64,000 bases of DNA, taken from the NCBI RefSeq assembly GCF_027409185.1, contig NC_084460.1:63686501-63750500 (forward strand), given 5' to 3'. This document shows positions 45,471 to 56,277 of the stretch, one piece after another. The notes under the pieces are model-generated. The model was not told the DNA's origin, did not search any database, and saw nothing but the letters and a program-made list of their open reading frames with translations. Position 1 is the first letter of the stretch. Each line of letters begins with the position of its first letter. Both the position numbers and the translations under genes were made by a program. The DNA comes from Cynocephalus volans (lineage: Eukaryota > Chordata > Mammalia > Dermoptera > Cynocephalidae).

Positions 45471-45689
45471 ATTAAATGCAAATGGACTAAACAACCCAAT
45501 GAAAAGGAAGATGTTAAGAGGGAGTGACATCAGTACATTGGCAAACTCATGACTCTCCCTCCATCCATGGGTGCACTGAATAAACATCTATTCACACTTC
45601 AATTCCCTCTGAGAGAAAGGCATAAATGAGTTTAGAGACCCTATACACCAGGCAAGTAAGAAAATATCCACACTGAACAAGTAGGAAAA

Positions 45690-46930
45690 GCTGAGGCTCA
45701 CTTGGGCATGAACCCTGCCTGGGCACTATGCCATACAATTGGGAAGGAATCCCCAACACCTAGCATCTCCCTGAGCAGAGGAGGGTTTGGACCACAAATA
45801 TAGCACCCTAACTCTAAAGTTCCCCATGGTTTGACTCTTGATTCATCTAGCTCTGAGAGTGGAAGGGACTAGGCATACACGAATCTCCCTAGACCACAGA
45901 ACAAAGTGGCAGTTTTATACAGTCATGAAAGTACTTCCATGGGCTTCATCACCCTGCAGCAGGGCACAGAAGGTTGTAAACCTCAAAGGTCTCAATTTTT
46001 CCCTGGAAGGAATGTGCCAGCATACTCTGCCAACTGCTGCTGCTTGACAATTCAGCTTCTAACTAGCCTGCATCAGAGAGTAAATAAAACCAACAAACAG
46101 TAGACCTCAGGCAATCTGAGCAGGAGCTCAGAACCTACCAGGCCCTCTCCCATTTCACCTCAGTGGTAACTCCAGGTCTACCAATTCCTCCTGGAAAGAG
46201 CTGGTCCACGCATTCAATGTCCCAACTTTTACAGCTTCCATCTGATGGACTGAATCCTAATCCTCCAAGATCTGGAAGTGGAGGGGACTGGGCATGCACA
46301 AGCCTCCCTGGATCACAAAGAAGTGTTTTAAATAGGTGTGCAGGCACTTACAGAGGCTACAAACCCCAAGAGCAGTGCAGAGAAGGGCTAACAAGCACAG
46401 CTCTCTGACTCCCCCTGGAAAAAGTTTACAGCACTCTTCCAGTGGCCACTTGATGCCTGGCTTCTAACTAACTTGCACGAGGAGTTAAGGAAGCAGACAA
46501 TTAGTAGACATCCGGCAGCCTGAGCAGAAGCTTGGCATGTACTTGCCTTCTCCCCTGGCTTGCTCCATTGATAAATCCAGTTTTACCTGTTCTTCCTGAA
46601 GAGTTTGTCCACAAACCAAATGCCACAACTTCCATAGCTGCCCATAAAGGACTGCCTCTTTAACCATCTCTCTCTGGGAATCAAGGGGCCCTGCATTCTC
46701 AATTCTCCTTAGATCACAGAAAACACAAGTGGACACACAATGGGCTCACTTGCAGTGGCTATCTCCCCAGTATCAGAGAGTGCAGTCTAAATGTGAGGGC
46801 CCCAGCTAAGTGCAGAGAGAGTGAGAGATAAATGTCCACTCTCATCTTCACTGTAATAGAAGGAACTAGAACACACTCTGACCTTTCCAGCTACATCTAG
46901 AGTGTCTGGCTTCTACCTTACTGTCTTGTG
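45690..46930 (+). repeat. Tandem units of about 400-420 bp in the old L1 5'UTR
   Basis: A block containing GTGGA(A/G)GGGACT(A/G)GGCAT..CTCCCT(A/G)GA(C/T)CACA starts near 45858 and 46278, with a third diverged copy near 46680. Each is followed by CTTCTAACTA or similar and an ...GCCTGAGCAG block. This is the 5'UTR monomer structure of an old L1 subfamily. ORFs of 60-83 codons are chance. Confidence 0.7.
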
Positions 46931-46934
46931 GTAC

Positions 46935-47533
46935 TGTAATGGTTAATATTAGGTGTCAAGTTGACTGGACTGAGGGATGCCTAGATGGTTGGTTAAGCAA
47001 TGTTTCTGGGTATGTCTGTAAGAGTGTTTCCAGAGGAGATTAAATAGTCGATCAGTGGACTGAGAGAAAGATCAGTCCTCAGTGTGGGCTGGCACCATCC
47101 AATTGGCCTTGGGCCTGGATAGGACAAAGCAGGTGGCAGAAGGGGAATACTCAACTTGCACTGGCTTTCTCTCTCTCTCCCTTTCAGAGTGGATCGCCTT
47201 TTTCTTTTCCTGCCCTTGGACATCAGACTCCAGGTTTTTCAGCTTTTGGACTCTGAGACTTGCACCAGTGGCATCCTGGGGGCTTTCAGGCCTTCTACCT
47301 CAGACTGGGGGATACACTGTTGGCTTCACTGGTTCTGAGCCTTTTGGACTTAGGCTGAGCTATGCTATTTGCTTCCTTGGGGGCAATGCTACTGGCTTCT
47401 ATAGTTCCCCAGCTTGCAGATGACCTATTGTGGGACTTCACCTTTGTGACTGTGTAAGCCAGTTCCCCTAGTAATCCCCTTTCATATACATATCCTATTG
47501 ATTCTGTTTCTCTGGAGAACCCTGACTAATACA
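46935..47533 (+). mobile_element. ERV solo LTR of the TGTAATGGTTAATATTAGG type
   Basis: Starts TGTAATGGTTAAT and ends with GGAGAACCCTGACTAATACA. Inner landmarks are CAGTGGACTGAGAGAAAG, GACATCAGACTCCAGG, ACTTGCACCAGTGGC and TGTGGGACTTCACC. This is a familiar mammalian LTR of about 600 bp, probably ERVL-related. The 113-codon ORF at 47082-47423 is a by-product. Flanking GGTAC/AGTAA is a poor duplication. Confidence 0.7.
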
Positions 47534-48239
47534 AGTAATGACAGAACATTGTGCATCTCAATCACCTGGGATGCCACCAAATAGAGAGAGACAGAAGTTT
47601 GGACAAACACAAATTTGAAGCACCTTAGAATCTCTTGCCAAGTGGATTGATGAAATCCTTCTACTATACGAGGCCAGTCTGACAATGGGAGAGGCAGTTG
47701 TCTTAACTAACATACAGAAACAAACAGAGTGTCAGGGAAAATGAAGAAAATTGAAAATAAGTTTCCAATAAAAAAAACAAGATAAATCTCCAGAATTTAA
47801 CCCTAGCAAAATGGATATATGTGATTTTCCCAAAAGGAAATTCAAAATACAGATGGTCTCTGACCTATGATGGTGTGACTTACCAATTTTTGACTTTATA
47901 GTGGTGTAAAAGTGATACACATACAGTAAAAACTGCATTGGAATACCCATACATCCATTCTGTTTTTTACTTTCACTACAGTGTTTGATAAATTACATAA
48001 TGTATTCAAACTTTATTATATGATTTTGCCCAAATGTAAGTTAATGTAAGTGTTCTGAGTATATGTAAGGAAGGCTAAGTTAAGCTGTGAAGTCTGGTAG
48101 GTATGTACATTAAATACATTTTCAATTGACAATATTTTCAACTTACAATGGGTTTATTGAGATGTAACCCATCATAAGTCAAGAACATCTGTATGGGTCA
48201 TAAGGGTGCTTACTAAAATCAGGTGAGCAATGTGAGAAC

Positions 48240-48720
48240 AAACTGAGCATTTCAAGAAAGAGAAAGAAAATACAAAAAATTCCAAACAGAAAGCACAGAG
48301 CTGAAGAATACTATAAATAAACTGAAAATCCAATACAAGGGTTCAATAGTACACTAGATAAAAAAAAAAAATCAGAATCAGTGAACATTAAGACTGGTCA
48401 CTAAAAATCATCAATCTGAGGAGCAAAAAAAAAAAAGACACCCATGGCACACCATCGAGAGGAACAACATGCATATTATTGTTGTAACAAAAGGAGAAGA
48501 GAAAGAGATAGAGACAGAAAATGTATTCAAAGAAAGAATGGCAGAAAATATCCCAAGCCTAAGGAAGAAAACAGAAATCAACATCCAGGAATATCAAAGA
48601 ACACAAAATAAGATAAATCAAAAGAGACCAACCCACATCAAGACACATCATAATCAAGGGTTAAAAGTTGAAGACAAAGTGATAATTCTGAAATCAGCAA
48701 GGGAAAGGTGACTTGTCACA
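48240..48720 (+). pseudogene. L1 ORF1 remnant
   Basis: Translation from 48469 gives KERMAENIPSLRKKTEINIQ, then EYQRTQNKINQKRPTHI and VIILKSARER. This is the order of the L1 ORF1p RRM-to-CTD junction. Upstream A-rich sequence with many Lys/Glu codons fits the coiled coil. No full frame survives. Confidence 0.7.
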
Positions 48721-49439
48721 TACAAGGAAATCCCCAGAAGACTATCAGGGAATTTTCTAGCAGAATCCTTATGGGCCAGAAATGAGTGGGGTGATATATT
48801 ACAAATCATAAAAGAACAAAACTGCCAACCAAAAATACTATGCAAAAAAATCTTGTCTATCAATATGGAAGGGGAGAGAAAGACTTTCTCAGACAAACAA
48901 AGCTGAGGAAGTTTATCATCACAGACATGCCTTACAACAATGCTAAAAATAGCTCTTCAAGCTGAAAGAAGAGGATGCTAATTAGTAACATAAAAACATA
49001 TGAAAGTATAAAACTCACTGGTTATAAAGTAAGTACATAGTCAAATTAAAAACACTAGTACTGTAATGGTGGTAGGTAAATATATTATACCTCTAGCATA
49101 AAGTTAAAAGACAAAAATATTAAAAACAACTATATCTACAATATTTTGCAAAGAAATACAAATGATAAAAATATGTAAATTGCAACATCAAAAACATAAA
49201 ACATGGCAGGGGGAGTACAAAGGTAGTTTGTGTATGTGATCAAAATTAAGTTGTTATCAGCTTAAAGTAGCATGCTATAAGAATAAAATGTTCTATGTAG
49301 CCTGAAGCTACTCACAAAGCTAAAGACTATAATAGATACACAAAACATGTTAAGAGCATACCACTACAGAAAACCATCAAATCAGAAAAGAAGGAAACAA
49401 GAGATGAAGAAACAAACAAAGGGCCTACAAAACAATCAC

Positions 49440-50436
49440 AAAACAATGAACAAAATGGCACTAGTGAGTTCTTACCTATCAACAATTACTCTGAATATAA
49501 ATGGACAAAATTCTCCAATTACAAAACATACAGTGGCTTAATAGATTACAAAATAAAAGACTCAACTATATCCTGCCCACAAGGGACTCCCTTCAACTTA
49601 AAAGACATACCTATAATAAAAGTAAAAGGATGGAAAGATGTTCCATGAAATTGAAAACCAAAAGAAAGCAGGGATATATATACTTACAATGCACAGAATA
49701 GACTTTAGGTAAAAACAAACAAACAAACAAACAAAAAACCCCAGAAAACCATAAAAAGAGACAAGAGAGACAAGGAAGGCCATTACATAGTGATAAAGGG
49801 GTCAGTTCATCAAGAGGCTATAACAATTGTAAATATATATGCATCCAACATCAGAGCACCTGAATATATAAAACATACATTAAGGAATCTGAAGGGAGAC
49901 ATAGATTGCAACACAATAAAACTAGGGAATTCAAACCCCGCTTCGAGCAATAGATATATCATCCAGACAGAAAATCAGTAAGCAAACATTGGACTAGAAC
50001 TACACTTTAGACCAAATGGAATTAACAAACACATTTGGAACATTCCATCCAATAGCAACAGAATGCATATTCTTCTCAAGTGCATATGAAACATTCTCTA
50101 GGACAGAACAAAAGTTAGGCCACAAACTAGTCTTACCAAATTTTAATAAACTAAAATCATATTAAGTATCTTTTCAGATCACAATGGTATAAAACCAAAA
50201 ATCAACAACAGAAGGAATCATGAAATATGTCAACATTAAACAATATGCTCCTGAACAGCTACTGGGTCAAAGAAAAAAATTAAAAGAAAAATTAAAAATA
50301 CATACTAAGACAAACAAAAATGTAAACAAACATGAAAAACTTATGGGATGCAACTAAAGCAGTTGTAGTAGGGAAGTTTATACTATTTAAAACCTGCATC
50401 AAAAAAGAAGAAAGATCTCAAATAAACAACCTAATG
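49440..50436 (+). pseudogene. L1 ORF2 endonuclease-region remnant
   Basis: AATATAAATGGACAAAATTCTC, then AAAAGGATGGAAAGATGTTCCATG, then AGCACCTGAATATATAAAAC: diverged L1 ORF2 5' region. It breaks off at the proviral TSD (50437-50442) and resumes at 56278. Confidence 0.75.
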
Positions 50437-50442
50437 TTACAA

Positions 50443-50905
50443 TGTGGAGTACACTAACATTTATAAAGCAAATGTATTTCACAGGGCCTAGCTTCCAAGA
50501 CCCTGTAGTTTCAGGTATAGCCTAACTTTTTAGAATTACACATTGAAATGTTAAGCTTGTGAAAGAAAACTTTCCCCAGGCTAATGTCTCTGTTGTAGAT
50601 AAAGAATTGTAACACAGCAAAATTGCTGGCCCTAAGAGCAGATGTCATTGGTGCAGCTAAACCTAATGATTGTTGCCATGACAATTACTTTACTGGTCTT
50701 TTTGTAACCACCTATGTTCCTTTTCTGTAACTTTCTGGCCTGGAGAATAAATACTGAGAGAAGACTGTAGTTCAGGGTTATTTTTCCAAGGAATGCTTCT
50801 CTCTTGAGGGTTCCTGGAAATTAACTCCTTTGGGGCCTCCCACTGCTCAGAAGAAATGGGCTTTGAGTAATCCTTTGCATCTCCATCACCTTGGGAGAGG
50901 TGACA
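50443..50905 (+). repeat. 5' LTR of the provirus
   Basis: TGTGGAGTACACTAACATTT to GGGAGAGGTGACA, 463 bp. AATAAATACTGAGAGAAG (about 50746) serves as the poly(A)-signal region, about 150 bp before the end. No canonical TATA was noted. Confidence 0.9.
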
Positions 50906-50907
50906 AA

Positions 50908-50924
50908 TGGTGCCCCGTGTGAAG
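50908..50924 (+). promoter_or_regulatory. Primer-binding site matching tRNA-Met
   Basis: TGGTGCCCCGTGTGAAG starts two bases after the 5' LTR. It differs at one base from the complement of the CCA-tailed 3' end of elongator tRNA-Met (TGGTGCCCCGTGTGAGG). Confidence 0.85.
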
Positions 50925-51142
50925 AATTCTGACTCCACAGATCAGAGACTGACCTGCCAAGACTTGGAAAGTAAAGGAGGTCCGACATTTATATTTGTGC
51001 ATCTGGTAAGGGAATACTCATCCCAGTAAGGGAATCACATGTGGCTCTTGATTAGCATTGCACGCCTGCGGCAAGTCAAGCTAGCTTTCAACCCAAAGGT
51101 TTTTTTCTTTTTCTTTCACTTATAAAATATGGAAAATTCTTT

Positions 51143-51468
51143 TTTTTTTTTTTAAAAGATGATCGGTAAGGGGATCTTAACCCTTGACTTGGTGTTGTCA
51201 GCACCACGCTCAGCCAGTGAGCTAACCGGCCATCCCTATATGGGATCCAAACCCGGGGCCTTGGTGTTATCAGCACCACACTCTCCCAAGTGAGCCACGG
51301 GCTGACCCAAAGATTTTTTTTTTTTTTTTTTTTGTCTTTTTGTGACCAGCCGCACCGCGCTCAGCCAGTGAGAGCACCGGCCATCCTTATATAGGATCCG
51401 AACCTGCAGCGGGAGCACTGCTGCGCTCCCAGCGCCGCACTCTCCCAAGTGCGCCATGGGGTTGGCCC
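51143..51468 (-). mobile_element. Two adjacent CYN-type SINEs, minus strand, within the proviral leader
   Basis: An older dimer (51143-51307: AAAAGATGATCGGTAAGGGG, then GGATCCAAACCCGGGGCC) is followed by a GC-rich-unit copy (51311-51468: TTTGTCTTTTTGTGACCAGC, then GGATCCGAACCTGC). One 19-bp duplication AAAATATGGAAAATTCTTT (51124-51142 and 51469-51487) encloses both. So the second SINE went into the head-end junction of the first. The duplicated target includes the first codons of the gag remnant. Confidence 0.88.
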
Positions 51469-51473
51469 AAAAT

Positions 51474-51791
51474 ATGGAAAATTCTTTAACAAAAGTGGAG
51501 ATTCAACATAAATTACAACTCCAATGTCTCCTTAAAGCAACTGGCTGTAAAGTAACCGAATGGCAGCTTGTAAAACGGTTAGTGGTTATTAGACAGCTAT
51601 GTCCTTGGTACCCCAAGGAAGGGAGGCTTGACATAAAAATTTGGGAACAAATTAGTCACTGGTTAAAAAATACTATGGGTCTCGTCAAGGCGTCCCATCT
51701 AACAGTTTGGAATCTATGTCAAGTTGCTCTGAGACCTATCCTAGACCTTAACAAAAAACAAAGACACGTTTATGTCACTGAAAAAGGATAA
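51474..51791 (+). pseudogene. gag matrix-domain remnant of the provirus
   Basis: Open for about 105 codons from the ATG at 51474. A betaretrovirus-type matrix signature CPWYPKEGRLD lies around residues 43-53, preceded by a helical LLKATGCKVTEWQLVK stretch. The frame ends at TAA (51789) and nothing downstream reads as capsid or nucleocapsid, so Gag is truncated. The SINE pair separates it from the leader. Confidence 0.7.
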
Positions 51792-54700
51792 AACTTAATC
51801 TTTGCCAGTAACTGAAAAAACTTTAAATTGGACAAACTAAAGTAAAAGAAGTTAATATTTCTTTGCAATGTTGGTTTTGTTTGAGCATGTCTTTTCTTAA
51901 CTGCATGTGCTTCTCTTCTTCACCAAAGACTCTGAGGCTTTATAGGAAATGCAGCCCTGGTGCCAACCAGACCCCATTTTGGGTCTGCTGCCTTTCTCTG
52001 GAAACCCCAGAAGGCAAATGGCTTCATTTCTATCTGTTTAATAGCTCAGCCCTTAAGCTCAGTAACCCATTTGAGAAACAAAAACTCGACTAAAATCTAC
52101 TTGTTTTTGTTACCTTACTTTCTCTGAAACAGGGTGAGGCCTCACAGATAAGCTTTAACATTCTTTAGAAACACAACTTAAACCTGACTGTCCTTTTATA
52201 CTAGTGAGTTTTCTATTTTATCTGTCTCCTTATTATATTTTAAACAAAATCTATAAAATCCTTATTGTTTCTGTTTATGTCTGCATATATATGCACATAA
52301 ATGTATGTTATGTCTACATGTTCATGTCTATATGTGTTTGTATTATCTGCATGGCACCAAATTGGCTTATAATTAATGCATGCTCATTAAATAAATGAGT
52401 ATACTTTTCAAGTTCATGTTATTTTAATTTTCTAAAGTTTTGATAAAATAAATATATTTTCAAAATTTGATTTAAACCTTTTGCCTAAATTTGTCTTTAG
52501 GCCAGCATATTTTGTGGTATGTTTAATGCTTGTTTAATTTGTTTAAGGATGAAAAATTGTAGAAGAACTGGCTTCTGTGCTTCTCCCAAAGCCCTGCACA
52601 TGTCTTATTAGCTTGTGTTTGGTTTTAAGCCTCTAAATTCTGGACACTGAACAGAGGGCCATGGTGAGATCAGAGGACATAATGTGTCCACAGCACATGA
52701 GCCATCAGCTGCAGGACAAAACCCAATACATGTCCTCCTTATCTCAGCTCTGCCTCCTGGCCATGCTGGGAGAAACAATATCTTTTAGACATTATCTTTA
52801 TGAATGCTGCCCTCTGCCTTAAGCTACATATGGCCTCTCTTGATTCCACATGACCCTAAATGCCACGTGGATACTTGGGACCCAGGATGGCTAATGAGAG
52901 GGGACCTATGCCCAATATCTCATAGGCTCTAGTTAACATTAACTGATAAGGGTATAGCCTGATGTGAGTAAATTAAACAAATGTGAATGGGTTAAATGCT
53001 TATAAATGGGATCATTACAGTTTCAAAATTTCTTCTCAGTAATTTAAAAATCTTAAAGTTGTGTTATATTGATAAAATACAGAAATGTTAGTTTTATACA
53101 AAAAAAAATAAGTATATCTAGATCTGTTAAAATTAAAAACATTTCAGAATTAGAAATTTTTTTTTTAATCTACAGATATTAATATAAAACAATTCAAAAC
53201 TGCTTACTTCCTAAGTTTAATAATCTTGATTGGTCAAAATTAACTGTAATATCGACAGCACACTGGTCCTTCTTTAAATTTTCATGTAAACTATAAAAGG
53301 TAAACAATAAATAGAAGATATTTTCCATAACTCATGGAGATTCAAGATTGCTCCTTCATAACTTTAACCTTTGCTAGAGACCTTTGGAACTACTTAATAC
53401 ACCAAATTTTTGGCTGAGTAACCATGAATATCTATTTGGTAGAAATAGCTGAGGCTCAAACTGGTGTTTGTGTAATCTGCTCTAACAAATGGACCCCCGT
53501 TTACTAACCTGAATGTATAAAAATGTTCTTATCAGCACACATCTTTGCCTGGGTTTACTAATCAAACAGGATGACATTTGTCTTTGCTAGAGGCTTTTAA
53601 GTTGTGAACCCAGCCAAAACCAGAAAAACCTTTCTGTATATAATTTTTAGGCAAATGAGGCCAATTTAACTTCGACCAAAAAAAAAAAAAAAAAAAAAAA
53701 AAAAGACAAGTATGTAAAAAGAAAAGAGATGATATTTAAAAAGCTATGGATGTAAAGATGTAGTTGTGGTTAGAAAGGCTAAGGGAAAGAAAATATTTTT
53801 ATATGAAAAGGCATCTGGTACAATGTATTTTTGTCCTAGAGTAAAATAACTGGCTATTTAGGAAGTAGGAAGTATAGAACAAAAACAGAAAGTCTAAATA
53901 AGTCATGATAATGGTTTGTATGGGTTAATTTGTAAAAGAAATTCTAAAAAATTGGCTAAAATTAAAAACAAATTATGTATAAGATTTTCTAAAAATTAAT
54001 ATCAAAAGTATTCTGATACAGAGTTAAAGTTTGTTCTCCTGCATTGGAACAACCAGATTTCCTGAAAACACTTAACTGCTCCTAATAAAAAATTGTAAAC
54101 AGTGTCTTTATCTTTTACATAACTGGCTGGGAAAACTTATTTCATGTTTTATCATAATTTCTTGTGCTTTCTGCCTTTAAAATCCTTTTGTCACTTTGGT
54201 TTTATTTTTGTAGTGATTTGTGATCTTATTTAGCTAAGTGTTTTAAGCCTTTGTTATTTGACAAACTTTCCAAAACTAAATTCTGAAAGCTCAACCTTTT
54301 GACTTAGAAACTAACTTTGAGGGGTTCCAAGGGCCCTGGAGCTTCTCAAAGGATAAAGGATATATATATCAAAACCAATTGGCTTATTTGATAAATTAAG
54401 ATGATATGAAAAACATTGTCAAAACAAAAAATAATATCTGACCTTCTTTGCTTATACTAAGATGTTATTAATATGTGTTCCAAAATCTTGTAAGGTTCTT
54501 GGAAATCTTTGTCTTGATGTAAATGCTACTCATCATATCTTTGTTCAATTATAATTTTAAAATGTTATTTCTTCAAATATTTCATGAAAAAACTCACAGT
54601 AACAGTTTCCTGACAAACTGTGAGTTCATACCTTTGAACTGAATTTCCAAAATTCTAATGACAAAACTGATGGGTTTGTGAAATTAGTCACCAAGGCCAA

Positions 54701-55330
54701 AACAACAAAAGTTAATTACATAAAACTAATGAACTGATTAAAAGGAATTATAGGTTTTTACAATTTTTATTTTGAAACATCGCTCATTCATGTCTTGTTT
54801 CCAGATTTAAGAAAACTCTCTCTCTTAAGCTATCTGTAACTAACAGCAGTTTGGTAAAATATCATTTAAAACAGAGATAAAAGCATTTGTTTTCTCCTTA
54901 TTTGATCCCTCCCAAATTTAAAAACTTTGAGTATCTTTATGATTATTACGGCAATGTGGCTATTTTCATAAGTTCAATAAAAATTGACTCTCTCTTTATA
55001 ACAGGATATAATTTAAAACTTTGGTTATAAAATAGCATGTCTCTTCTAAGTTCCTCACCCCTCTTCATGTTGCTCTAACTTGGCCTAACTGCTGTTTCAT
55101 TTTTTCCCCTGATGTGGGACATGACAACCTGGCAATGAGCCTTCCCAGCACTGAGGGATCTATACAAAGAAAAGTAAAACCTTTTCAATCAGAAAATTGA
55201 TCATTGCTTTTATGAGGGATGTGTTAATTGAGAAGGGGGAAATAATACCTTGTCTACAAAAGCAGTTCTCTAAAGTTTCACAGCCTTAAAGGGGTGCTTA
55301 TGATTTGGATACAACATCCTGTCCCTTAAC
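51792..55330 (+). other. Proviral interior without readable retroviral genes
   Basis: A/T-rich, stop-dense in all frames. No protease, RT, RNase H or integrase motif was found by reading. It includes a 26-base poly(A) at 53679-53704. 54280-54420 resembles part of the 6673-7970 LTR (CCAAGGGCCCTGGAGCTTCTC shared with one change). It may be a replacement of pol by other sequence, as in non-autonomous elements, or extreme decay. Confidence 0.5.
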
Positions 55331-55334
55331 AAAC

Positions 55335-55590
55335 GATTTGTACTTGATCAAGAAATTTTACAAAGATTAGATGCTTTGGAAGCAGTGATGTCCTGGATGG
55401 GTGAACACCAGCAAACTCTCTGGACTCAAAATCAACTATTACACAGAACAGAACCTCATTCCAGAGTTTCAACAACTGGCAATAACACCCCAATTCACAC
55501 CACCAGGAATGATGCCAATGCAACAGCCCCAAGAGACAACTACATCATCAGTCCCCACCTGGGATAAATTAAAAGGACTTGTCATGCTAA
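55335..55590 (+). pseudogene. env transmembrane-subunit remnant of the provirus
   Basis: In one frame QEILQRLDALEAVMSWMGEH and on to QQTLWTQNQLL resembles the heptad region of class II ERV transmembrane subunits. After a frameshift the other frame gives ITPQFTPPG and later WDKLKG, which fit the region that follows. There is no signal peptide, cleavage site or anchor. It is not functional. Confidence 0.6.
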
Positions 55591-55669
55591 AATGATACTA
55601 ACTTTGCTTTAACAAAATGTTTTTGTCTTAACTGTGAAACCTTGATCTATAGCTTTTGCTTTTTCTTTA

Positions 55670-55709
55670 AAAACAAACAAACAAACAAACAAATAAATAA
55701 AGGGGCATA
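55670..55709 (+). promoter_or_regulatory. Polypurine tract next to (AAAC)n
   Basis: AAACAAACAAACAAATAAAT then AAAGGGGCA abuts the 3' LTR start at 55710. The purine run AAATAAATAAAGGGG is the expected plus-strand primer. Confidence 0.7.
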
Positions 55710-56271
55710 TGTGGAGTATACTAACATTTATAAAGTAAATGTATTTCACATGGCCCAGCTTCCAAGGCCTTGCAGTTTCAGGTATAGCCTAACTTTTTAG
55801 AATTACACATAGAAATGTTAAGCTTGCGAAAGAGAAAACTTTCTCTGGGCTATGGCATGGACATGACAATTTTCTTACTGGTCTTTTTGTAACCACCTAT
55901 GTTCCTTTTCTTTAACTTTCTGGCCTGGAGAATAAATACTAAGGGCCGGTCCGTGGCTCACTCGGGAGAGTGTGGTGCTGATAACACCAAGGCCATGTGT
56001 TCGGATCCCATATAAGGATGGCCGGTTGCTCACTGGGTGAGCGTGGTGCTGACAACACCAAGTCAAGGGTTAAGATCCCCTTACCGGTCATATTTAAAAA
56101 AAAAAAAAAAAGAATAAATACTGAGAGAAGACCCTAGTTCGGGGTTATTTTTCCAAGGAATGCTTCTCTCTTGAGGGTTCCTGGAAATTAACTCCTTGGG
56201 GCCTCTCACTGCTCAGAAGAAATGGGCTTTGAGTAATCCTTTGCATCTCCATCACCCTGGGAGAGGCGACA
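55710..56271 (+). repeat. 3' LTR of the provirus, with internal deletion and SINE
   Basis: TGTGGAGTATACTAACATTT to GGGAGAGGCGACA. Relative to the 5' LTR it lacks about 100 bp near 55855 and carries the SINE at 55941-56110. The left end differs at several positions from the 5' LTR and the right part at fewer, so the insertion is not recent. Confidence 0.9.
55941..56110 (+). mobile_element. CYN-type SINE, dimer, in the 3' LTR
   Basis: GGGCCGGTCCGTGGCTCACT head, GTTCGGATCCCATATAAGG B box, a second unit GGATGGCCGGTTGCTCACTG, and a poly(A) tail. The 12-bp TSD AGAATAAATACT (55929-55940 and 56111-56122) duplicates the LTR's own AATAAA, so the LTR now has two poly(A) signals. Confidence 0.93.
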
Positions 56272-56277
56272 TTACAA

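Larger units (their letters stand above)
50443..56271 (+). mobile_element. Endogenous betaretrovirus-like provirus, defective, tRNA-Met primed
   Basis: A perfect 6-bp duplication TTACAA (50437-50442 and 56272-56277) flanks paired LTRs inside an old L1. Between them are a primer-binding site, a gag matrix remnant, about 3.4 kb with no retroviral frame I can read, env transmembrane remnants and a polypurine tract. Protease and polymerase regions are not visible. Three SINEs have inserted. A 6-bp duplication, gag matrix type and env type all fit class II. tRNA-Met priming is known for the HML-5 group, to which it may be related. Confidence 0.85.

Noticed and set aside
47082..47423. 113-codon ORF
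   Set aside because: It lies wholly inside an LTR (46935-47533) and has no retroviral or host domain.
51456..51791. Intact host gene of 111 codons
   Set aside because: The first codons come from a SINE. The rest is a gag matrix remnant inside a provirus, with no continuation.
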